Source: Marivirga harenae
GTDB lineage: Bacteria; Bacteroidota; Bacteroidia; Cytophagales; Cyclobacteriaceae
NCBI RefSeq assembly: GCF_030534335.1
Contig: NZ_CP130565.1
Span: 3,307,501 to 3,371,500, forward strand
Direction: 5' to 3'
Length of the DNA stretch: 64,000 nt
The first letter of the stretch is position 1, and each line of letters starts with the position of its first letter. Below, one piece after another: positions 44,646 to 51,604 of this stretch. A model generated the notes under the pieces. It was given only the letters and a program-made list of their open reading frames with translations, did not search any database and was not told the DNA's origin. The position numbers and the translations under genes are program-made.

Positions 44646-45070
44646 ATAGAAATATCGAATGCAGTTAGTAATGAATATTTCCCTTAAGTTTTAGATGAAA
44701 TCCTTTTGTTTTCTTCCATTACCTCTCGTACCCTTATAAGGGTTAAATGTTGTAGTTAGATAATCAGCTTTAGCTGATAAATTTCTTTGCGTAAACTTAG
44801 CGTCTTAGCGAGAAAATTTAAAAGCCTTCCCGATGAATTTGGGACAAGTTGGCTTAGATTCGTGATCTCCTTGTAAATGTCAGTGCAACTCTGTGGTTAA
44901 CCCAGTTCAGCTTTAGCTACCACACTTTTCTTTTCTTTTATCCCTTTTGTGGTTCACATAAATAGTCAGCTTTAGCTGATCTATTCCTTGTGAATCGTAC
45001 CCACTTATGTCGGGACAAGTTGTGGTTAATTTTCTTTGCGTCTTTCCGTCTTTGCGGTTAATTTTACAAC
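44646..45070. other. 425-bp intergenic repeat mosaic downstream of the toxin-antitoxin pair
   Basis: No gene seen. It contains ATCAGCTTTAGCTGAT at 44763-44778 or thereabouts, a CTTTGCGTAAACTTAGCG fragment, the second 120-bp direct repeat, and CTTTCCGTCTTTGCGGTTAA just before the next gene. Confidence 0.5.
44922..45041 (+). repeat. 120-bp direct repeat, right copy
   Basis: Same orientation as 43762-43881 with two mismatches. It ends 29 bp before the start of the following glycosyltransferase gene, so it probably overlaps that gene's leader. Confidence 0.9.
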
Positions 45071-46201
45071 ATGCAAAAACCCACAGCTATTGTCTTCGGC
45101 AGCTACCTGCCATCAGTCATTAACTTCCGTAAACCCTTACTCACCGCCCTTCAAGCAAAAGGCTATCATGTAATCGCTTTAGCCCCCGGTAGGGATGAAG
45201 TCACCGAACAAAACCTAGGTGATTTAGGAGTTGAATTTATTCAAGTCCCATTAGGCCGAACTGGCTTTAATCCCCTCCAAGATTACAAAACCCTTCAATT
45301 TCTTCAAAGACTTTTTCAAGAGCTGGAGCCGGAGGTGGTGATTACTTACACTATAAAACCCAATATATACGGTAGTTGGGCTGCCAAAAACCTTAAAAAT
45401 GCCAAAGTATTGGCCTGGATTACCGGTCTGGGTTATGTAGGCATGGAAGCCGATACTTTGAAAAGAAAGTTAGTCCGCTCGGTTATTTTCAGGCTTTATA
45501 AAAAAGCCTTTTCCAAGCTGCCTTTTATCGCTTTTCAAAATCCTGACGATCAGCAGTTTTTTAAACAGCATAATTTACTTAGGTCACATACTGCTCAAAC
45601 TATCACTGCGGGTTCGGGAGTAGATTTAAAACATTACCCCAAAGCTGCTCCACAAGTTAGTCCTATTAAATTTCTATTAATAGCCCGCTTGATAGGGGCT
45701 AAGGGAGTAAATGAATACTTAGCCGCAGCAAAAATTATCAAGAAAGATTATCCTGAAGTTATTTTTCAACTCATCGGCATGACAGATGAAGGCAATCCTG
45801 ATTCCTTAGAAGAAAATGAATTAAATGAGTTGCATGAAAGGAGCACTATAGAATATTTAGGCTTTCAGTCTGATGTCCGTAAGTATTTGTCCCAATGCTC
45901 AGTGTTTGTCCTACCGTCTTATTACAGAGAAGGTACTCCGCGCACTATATTAGAATCTTTGGCCATGGGGAAACCCATTATCACCACTGATAATCCAGGA
46001 TGCAGGGAAACGATTGATGGAGATAAAAATGGCTTTTTAATTCCTATAAAAGATACACATGTATTGGTACAAGCCATGCAATCCTTCATTGATAATCCTT
46101 CCTTGATTGAACAAAAAGGCGAGGAGAGCTACCGATTAGCTGTGGAGAAATATGATGTTGATAAAGTAAATCAGCATTTGTTTGAGTTTATGAGCCTTTA
46201 G
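45071..46201 (+). CDS. glycosyltransferase family 4, PglA/CapM-like
   Basis: The protein has 376 aa. It starts VFGSYLPSVINFRKPLLTALQAKGYHVIALAPG and has VVITYTIKPNIYGSWAAKN, AWITGLGYVG, FLLIARLIGAKGVNEYL and the E-x7-E motif YREGTPRTILESLAMGKPIITTDNPGCRETI. This set is typical of transferases that act early on lipid-linked bacillosamine or fucosamine. Its composition is GC-richer than the central genes. It is the last gene of the locus; no priming sugar-phosphate transferase follows within the window. Confidence 0.88.
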   Translation: MQKPTAIVFGSYLPSVINFRKPLLTALQAKGYHVIALAPGRDEVTEQNLGDLGVEFIQVPLGRTGFNPLQDYKTLQFLQRLFQELEPEVVITYTIKPNIYGSWAAKNLKNAKVLAWITGLGYVGMEADTLKRKLVRSVIFRLYKKAFSKLPFIAFQNPDDQQFFKQHNLLRSHTAQTITAGSGVDLKHYPKAAPQVSPIKFLLIARLIGAKGVNEYLAAAKIIKKDYPEVIFQLIGMTDEGNPDSLEENELNELHERSTIEYLGFQSDVRKYLSQCSVFVLPSYYREGTPRTILESLAMGKPIITTDNPGCRETIDGDKNGFLIPIKDTHVLVQAMQSFIDNPSLIEQKGEESYRLAVEKYDVDKVNQHLFEFMSL

Positions 46202-46247
46202 ACAACTTTGGAAAAAAAACTAGTTACAAGTAAGTATTTCATTAAAT

Positions 46248-46325
46248 CCGGTCTCACCTTCTGTACTGACCAAATGGAGTTCCTCGGACCAAAGTACCAC
46301 TTAGTTCAGATGACAGTCAGACCGG
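46248..46325. repeat. interspersed element with GGTCTGAC inverted ends
   Basis: Starts CCGGTCTCACCTTCTGTACT and ends CAGATGACAGTCAGACCGG, which are imperfect inverted copies. The right end, read on the minus strand, matches the element at 63369-63417 (CCGGTCTGACT, TCTGA, CTAAGTGGT). Confidence 0.6.
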
Positions 46326-46359
46326 CCCGTTTTAAATTTCAGATAGAGACACTACACCA

Positions 46360-46391
46360 AAGTCCCCCTTTGGGGGATTTAGGGGGCTGGG
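46360..46391. repeat. interspersed G-rich palindrome, probably also a bidirectional terminator
   Basis: AAGTCCCCCTTTGGGGGATT followed by TAGGGGGCTGGG. CCCCCTTTGGGGG is a perfect hairpin. It lies 2 bp from the tyrS stop, between convergent genes, so it could end transcription from both sides. Confidence 0.65.
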
Positions 46392-46393
46392 AT

Positions 46394-47698
46394 TTAAGAG
46401 GCCACTGTCACCAAATAATAATTTTTCTTACCTCTTTGCACTAATATATACTTCCCTTGTAGCAAGCTGAGTTCAACAGCGGCATTAGCATCCATCACCT
46501 TTTCTTTATTGATGCTTACGCCACCTCCTTTAATCATTTTTCTGGCTTCTCCTTTTGATGGGAAAATGACCTCCTGAGTCAATTCTGAAAGGAAATCCGT
46601 GATGTTTTCGGTATTGTCTAAGTCTGATTTATTAACAGTTACTTGTGGCACTCCTTCAAACACACTCAATAAGGTGTCTTCATCTATGCTTTGCAATTCT
46701 TCAGTAGTTGATTTACCAAATAGGATAGAGGAAGCTTTTAAGGCCATATCCAAAGCTTCTTGTGAATGAACTCTAACGGTTAATTCTTCTGCTAAAGCCT
46801 TTTGCAGCACTCTAAGATGAGGCGCTTCATTATGTTCTTTTTCCAAGGCTTCAATTTCTTCTTTTCCTTTAGTGCTAAAAATCCTGATGAAATTACTCAT
46901 GTCTTCATCAGAAGCATTCAACCAAAATTGATAGAATTTGTAAGGGGATGTTTTCTTCGGGTCGAGCCAGATGTTTCCGCTTTCCGTTTTTCCAAATTTG
47001 GTACCATCAGCTTTCTTTATCAAAGGACAAGTCACCGCAAAGGCTTCTCCCTGATCTATTTTTCTGATCATTTCAGTTCCTGTGGTTATATTTCCCCACT
47101 GATCTGAACCACCCATCTGTAGCTTACAGTTTTTCTCTCGAAATAAATGCAAGAAATCATATCCTTGCACTAATTGATAAGTGAATTCTGTAAAACTCAT
47201 GCCTTCGCTTGATTCTGCCGACAATCTTGTTTTGACAGAATCTTTAGCCATCATATAATTGACCGTAATATGCTTTCCAACATCTCGGATAAAGCCCAGG
47301 AAGCTAAAATCCTTCATCCAGTCGTAGTTATTCACTAATTGCGCACTATTTTCTCCCTTGGCATCAAAATCCAAGAAGTTTTGAATTTGGGCTTTTATAG
47401 AAGCTTCGTTATGGCGTAAAGTAGGCTCATCTAAGAGGTTGCGTTCTTTTGATTTTCCGGAAGGGTCACCAATCATACCCGTTGCTCCACCTAGCAAAAC
47501 AATAGGTCTATGTCCTGCATCTTGAAAATGCTTTAACATCATTACCCCAACTAAATGTCCAATATGAAGGGAGTCAGCAGTCGGGTCAATTCCCACATAA
47601 GCACTGCTCATTTCTTCAGCCAGTTGTTTTTCAACCCCTGGCATCATGTCATAAATCATTCCTCTCCATTGAAGCTCTTCTATAAAATTCTTTTGCAT
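46394..47698 (-). CDS. tyrS: tyrosyl-tRNA synthetase
   Basis: The protein is a 434-aa class I synthetase. [17 protein letters not shown] carries HIGH at residues 45-48; the tyrosine pocket [11 protein letters not shown] and the [12 protein letters not shown] stretch are present; the KMSKS equivalent is KFGKT. A C-terminal S4-like domain ([23 protein letters not shown]) binds the tRNA. A TATATTTG box lies 41 bp upstream. The stop codon abuts a G-rich palindrome. Confidence 0.97.
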   Translation of the reverse strand: MQKNFIEELQWRGMIYDMMPGVEKQLAEEMSSAYVGIDPTADSLHIGHLVGVMMLKHFQDAGHRPIVLLGGATGMIGDPSGKSKERNLLDEPTLRHNEASIKAQIQNFLDFDAKGENSAQLVNNYDWMKDFSFLGFIRDVGKHITVNYMMAKDSVKTRLSAESSEGMSFTEFTYQLVQGYDFLHLFREKNCKLQMGGSDQWGNITTGTEMIRKIDQGEAFAVTCPLIKKADGTKFGKTESGNIWLDPKKTSPYKFYQFWLNASDEDMSNFIRIFSTKGKEEIEALEKEHNEAPHLRVLQKALAEELTVRVHSQEALDMALKASSILFGKSTTEELQSIDEDTLLSVFEGVPQVTVNKSDLDNTENITDFLSELTQEVIFPSKGEARKMIKGGGVSINKEKVMDANAAVELSLLQGKYILVQRGKKNYYLVTVAS

Positions 47699-47738
47699 AT
47701 TATTGAATATTGAAAGTCTGATGATTGTATAATGCCTG

Positions 47739-47746
47739 CAAATATA
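47739..47746 (-). promoter_or_regulatory. candidate -7 box for tyrS
   Basis: The minus strand reads TATATTTG followed by CAGGC, an exact TAnnTTTG match 41 nt upstream of the start codon. The nearest TTG is about 24 nt further upstream, slightly too far for a good -33 element. Confidence 0.45.
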
Positions 47747-48098
47747 AAAGGCTTAGCAAGGAATTAATAGCAATATTTGATTAATTACGGATCACGAATT
47801 TTAGAATTGAAAAATTAGCTTTGAGCATAACACCTTTTTGTTTTTAGCTTTAGCTAAAACTCTATTGTTTTCTTTTGACTCTATTGTGGTAAGAAAGAAG
47901 TTTGGTCGTTGGCCCGTTAAGTAATATATAGTAATTCTGGATTTTTAATTCGGATCTAAGTTAATTTATCTCTGTTGTATTCCCCTATTTTAAGGTCTGA
48001 CCAATTATAATGATTTCTCTTTTTTTAGCGCAAAATTCCCTGATTTCATCATTCAATAATCATCTTCATTCCGTATTTTTGGTTAAAATTAGTCTCCA
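47747..48098. other. intergenic region with decayed repeats between divergent genes
   Basis: No gene. It contains TTTAGCTTTAGCTAAAAC, a TTGTTTTCTTTTGACTC tract (both components of the mosaic seen at 24.2 and 43.7-45 kb), a CGGATCACGAATTTTAG fragment and AAGGTCTGACC near 47991. A TATTTTTG box at 48074-48081 could serve the downstream oxidoreductase gene. Confidence 0.45.
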
Positions 48099-49121
48099 AT
48101 GCCCCAGAGAATATCCTACAGAACACATAAAGCAGGGTCTTTTAATAGACTAAAACTAGTTGAAGAAGAATTGGCTAGTCCAGAAGCAGATGAAGTACAG
48201 GTCAAGGTAAAGGCTGTGGGACTGAATTTTGCTGATGTTTTTGCCATTCTAGGCTTATACAGTGCGACTCCGGAAGGATCTTTTATTCCAGGCTTAGAAT
48301 ATGCAGGCGAGATTATTGCCAAAGGTTCAGAAGTAAAAGACTTTGAAGTTGGAGATCGTGTAATGGGCGTTACGCGTTTCGGTGCTTATACTTCTCATAT
48401 TAATATTGACAGTGCTTACGTCAATAAAATACCGGCAAGTTGGTCTTACGAGGAAGGTGCTTCTTTTTTGGTCCAGGCACTAACCGCTTACTACGGATTG
48501 TTTTATTTGGGAAATTTGCAAAAGGGAAGTACAGTGTTAATTCATTCTGCAGCTGGCGGAGTTGGTTTACTAGCAAATAGGATGGCACAAAAAATAGGTG
48601 CTTTTACTATTGGTAGTATTGGTTCTGCATCAAAAATTGATCTTTTGAAAAAGGAGGGCTATCAAAAATATATAGTCCGTTCGAAACACTTTAAAAAGGA
48701 TTTGGAGGAAGCCTTACGCGGCAGAGAACTAGATTTAATTATGGAATGCATAGGAGGGAAGATATTTAAGACTGGATATGATATGTTAGCTCCTCAAGGT
48801 AGAGTAGTGAATTATGGTTCAGCACGCTACGAAGGTACTAGTAACTCACCCAATTGGCCACGATTGGCTTGGTTATATCTTACAAGGCCCAAAATAGATC
48901 CGCAGAAAATGATTGAGACTAATAAGGGGATTCTAGGTTTCAATTTGATCTGGTTGTATGAGAAGAAGGAGTTAATGCAACAGATTCTGAAAGAACTGGA
49001 AGCACTCGATATGGAAGCACCCTTTATCGGCCATCGATTCAAGTTTGAGCAAATGCATGAAGCTTTAAAACTATTTCAGTCAGGAAAAACCATGGGTAAG
49101 GTAGTGTTAACGATTGACTAG
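48099..49121 (+). CDS. zinc-free medium-chain dehydrogenase/quinone oxidoreductase-like protein (VAT1-like)
   Basis: The protein has 340 aa. The N-terminal GroES-like domain (VKVKAVGLNFADVFAILGLY, PGLEYAGEIIAKGSEV, VGDRVMGVTRFGAYTSH) is followed by the NADPH-binding Rossmann fold (VLIHSAAGGVGLLANRMAQKIGA). Zinc-ligand cysteines are missing. This fits the quinone oxidoreductase / VAT1-like branch of the MDR superfamily; the substrate is probably an enone or quinone. It stands alone. Confidence 0.88.
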   Translation: MPQRISYRTHKAGSFNRLKLVEEELASPEADEVQVKVKAVGLNFADVFAILGLYSATPEGSFIPGLEYAGEIIAKGSEVKDFEVGDRVMGVTRFGAYTSHINIDSAYVNKIPASWSYEEGASFLVQALTAYYGLFYLGNLQKGSTVLIHSAAGGVGLLANRMAQKIGAFTIGSIGSASKIDLLKKEGYQKYIVRSKHFKKDLEEALRGRELDLIMECIGGKIFKTGYDMLAPQGRVVNYGSARYEGTSNSPNWPRLAWLYLTRPKIDPQKMIETNKGILGFNLIWLYEKKELMQQILKELEALDMEAPFIGHRFKFEQMHEALKLFQSGKTMGKVVLTID

Positions 49122-49211
49122 CTAGAATCTAGAGTATAGATCCTAGAACCTGAAATTTCAAGATCTCACCCCATATCCAACATCCATCATCCACCTTTTG
49201 CTTTCCAACTT

Positions 49212-49934
49212 CTAACCACCAAACACTTTCCCTTTCACAAAATCCCAAAACTCTTTTCTTTCATCGGAAGAAGTTAATAGGGCCTTCACTGTATTTCCAA
49301 AATTAGGTTTTGTTTTTTCTTTTTGATCTGACTTAATGCTAGGCAATGGTGCAGGTTCGGGTTTAGGTTGAGGAGTGACATCGGCTTTTTCATTGCTCGA
49401 TTTTTTCATTCCAAAATTTTTAGGATCCAGTTTTTCAGCATCTTCGTAATGCTTTTCCGCTTTTTTGTGATTGCCCATTTTACCCAAAACCAGCCCTAAA
49501 TTATTATGGGAAATAGCATCTTCGGGATCTAACTCCAATGCTTTTTGATAGTCTTTTTTGGCACCTTCTAAGTCATTCAAATGATCTTTTATGAAAGCTC
49601 TACTAGCATATCTGAAAGGGTTTTCTGGTTCCATTTCCACAGCAGTATTAAAATCTTTCATGGCAGTTTCCTGCTGCTTAGCCATATAATAAATCAGACC
49701 TCTCTCGGCATAAAGCTCAGCACTGTCTGGTTTCAGTTTTATGGCTTTGCTCATATCTGATTGGGCAGCCTGATAATCCTTTATTTTAAAATAAGCTTTC
49801 CCTCTTTGATAATAAGCCATAGGGTTTTGATTGTTTTGGGTAATGTATTGAGAATACAAATGAATCCCCTGTTTAAAATCACCTTTCTGGCAATAGGATG
49901 AGGCAGTTTCTAAGAGTATGTTAATATCTTCCAT
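49212..49934 (-). CDS. tetratricopeptide repeat protein
   Basis: The protein has 240 aa with no signal peptide. Four to five consecutive TPR motifs fill residues about 5-170 (for example PMAYYQRGKAYFKIKDYQAA, AELYAERGLIYYMAKQQETAM, AISHNNLGLVLGKMGNHKKA). A Pro/Lys-rich linker (PQPKPEPAPLPS) leads to a conserved-looking C-terminus ending REFWDFVKGKVFGG. Probably a cytoplasmic protein-protein interaction scaffold; partner unknown. Confidence 0.85.
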   Translation of the reverse strand: MEDINILLETASSYCQKGDFKQGIHLYSQYITQNNQNPMAYYQRGKAYFKIKDYQAAQSDMSKAIKLKPDSAELYAERGLIYYMAKQQETAMKDFNTAVEMEPENPFRYASRAFIKDHLNDLEGAKKDYQKALELDPEDAISHNNLGLVLGKMGNHKKAEKHYEDAEKLDPKNFGMKKSSNEKADVTPQPKPEPAPLPSIKSDQKEKTKPNFGNTVKALLTSSDERKEFWDFVKGKVFGG

Positions 49935-50027
49935 AAAAATTATTTTAGTGAAATAGAATGATCACAAAACTATATAAGTTTTAACTAATGAAAGACTTTT
50001 GGGTTTGTCAAATATTGGATTTCACCT

Positions 50028-50903
50028 TTATTTTTGGTTTTCTGAGATAAAAGAATCAATCCAATCATAGGCTTCATTATTTCTATTGAAAAATTGCAAT
50101 ATCATGGGTACATGCTTTTTCCCTGATTGTAAGTGATAATTAGGATTCGGTTCTATCTTTCTATACTCAGTCAAGAATCGATCAGTACTGGAGATGATAC
50201 CCGGTAACGTGTTTTCTCCCATCATAATCAGCAGACGCGGGTCATTTTCATCTACATAGTAAATAGGAGAGTATTCCTTCCAGATTTCAGAATCGTTGGT
50301 GAAAGTTTTTAAATATGAGGTGCCTGCGGGATAATTCTTCTTTTTTAAGAAGCCGTACATATCTAAGCCTGCTGCATCAATTAAGATGGCACCTTTTATA
50401 GGGTTTTCTATTTCCAATTCTTGAAAATAATCATCTTTCACGCTGATGAGCGCTGCCAAATGTCCACCTGCAGAATGACCAGAAATATAGATTTGATTAG
50501 GGTCTCCACCGTAGTCCTCTATATTTTCCTTTACCCATTTTACAGATTTTGCAACTGCAATAGTCATATCCGAAATTATATATTCTGGACTCAATGGATA
50601 ATCGATGTTTACGGCTACAATTCCTTTACGCGCTAATCTCTTCCCAAAAAAATCGTACAAATCCTTTTTACCAGAATTCCAGCTACCGCCATGAACAAAA
50701 ATGAAAACAGCTTTTGCTTCTGCTGCCTTCTTGGGAGAGAAGATATTTAATTGCTTTTCAGGTAAATTTTGATTTAAACCTTCCTCCATATAGTTGATAT
50801 CTTTTGATTTGGTCACTTTGCAACCGAAGGAGAAAAATAGTAAAAACAGGAGAATATTTGAAAATGTGATGATAGGTAATTTTATAGCTTGTATTTTTAG
50901 CAT
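50028..50903 (-). CDS. lipoprotein alpha/beta hydrolase of the HSL/BD-FAE esterase type
   Basis: The protein has 291 aa. It begins with a hydrophobic signal ending FSFGC, a plausible lipobox. The oxyanion motif HGGSWNSG, nucleophile GHSAGG (Ser near residue 143) and IDYPLSPEY are the hallmarks of the hormone-sensitive-lipase / kynurenine formamidase-like group. The acid is probably in ENDPRLLIMMGENT and the His in SGKKHVPMI. It probably acts in the periplasm or on the outer membrane on ester substrates. Single gene. Confidence 0.85.
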   Translation of the reverse strand: MLKIQAIKLPIITFSNILLFLLFFSFGCKVTKSKDINYMEEGLNQNLPEKQLNIFSPKKAAEAKAVFIFVHGGSWNSGKKDLYDFFGKRLARKGIVAVNIDYPLSPEYIISDMTIAVAKSVKWVKENIEDYGGDPNQIYISGHSAGGHLAALISVKDDYFQELEIENPIKGAILIDAAGLDMYGFLKKKNYPAGTSYLKTFTNDSEIWKEYSPIYYVDENDPRLLIMMGENTLPGIISSTDRFLTEYRKIEPNPNYHLQSGKKHVPMILQFFNRNNEAYDWIDSFISENQK

Positions 50904-51054
50904 TTCACTTTAACTATTTTAACAATGATAGGTTAGCTCTTTCTTATTACTGCTTTAGATGAATTAAGTTGGATTAAATTTACATTAAGAAATAAGAATA
51001 TAGGGATTGATAAAGTGAAATATTAATTTTGAATCAAATTAACAATATAAGAAT

Positions 51055-51447
51055 ATGATACAAGCCTGGATGCGAGGAGTTTTGCTAATAGCCTCGGTAT
51101 ATAATGTTGCGTGGTCAGTGTTTCTTTTCTGGAGTCCCAATAGTTATATTAAATGGATGACTGAAGGAGCACAAACTGAAAATCAATGGGTTTCATATCA
51201 GGCAATTGGCATTTTAGTAGTCGCAGTGATGCTTTTTGTGGGGTTTTTAAAGCCGCTGAAATTCAAATGGTTCATATTCCTTTCCTTTCTGGCAAAATTA
51301 ATGGGAGGTATCGCGGTCTATCTATTAATCATGGAATCAGCGTTTACCAAGAAATTCATGTTTCATTTGTTAATGAATGACTTGGTTTGGTTGTTTCCTT
51401 TACTTGCTATCGTTTTGGCGGCATTCAAATCAGAAAAAAGCCGTTAA
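51055..51447 (+). CDS. small four-helix membrane protein of unknown function
   Basis: The protein has 130 aa with four predicted membrane helices (about residues 7-27, 45-66, 70-92, 105-125). I do not recognise the family. WSVFLFWSPNSYIKW and the helix spacing recall small integral membrane proteins annotated near isoprenoid or stress genes. A TAATTTTG box at 51024-51031 lies just upstream. Start ATG 51055. Confidence 0.7.
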   Translation: MIQAWMRGVLLIASVYNVAWSVFLFWSPNSYIKWMTEGAQTENQWVSYQAIGILVVAVMLFVGFLKPLKFKWFIFLSFLAKLMGGIAVYLLIMESAFTKKFMFHLLMNDLVWLFPLLAIVLAAFKSEKSR

Positions 51448-51604
51448 ACTATAATGATTTGGTCTTCGACTGTATTTTATTTAAATCGCATTAAAAATTA
51501 ATTAAATGAAATGAGCACAAATAATCGAGGGTGAATTTATGCTAACCGCCTGATGAATATTTGTCGCGAATTCCATGTGACAGTTAAAAAACAATGATAT
51601 ACAC

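Noticed and set aside
43636-45070. Integron-like cassette around the toxin-antitoxin pair
   Set aside because: There is no integrase and the flanking 120-bp repeats do not show an attC-like folded structure by eye; they are plain direct repeats.
46208-46444. 78-codon plus-strand frame after the last glycosyltransferase
   Set aside because: It runs through two interspersed repeats and into the end of tyrS on the opposite strand.
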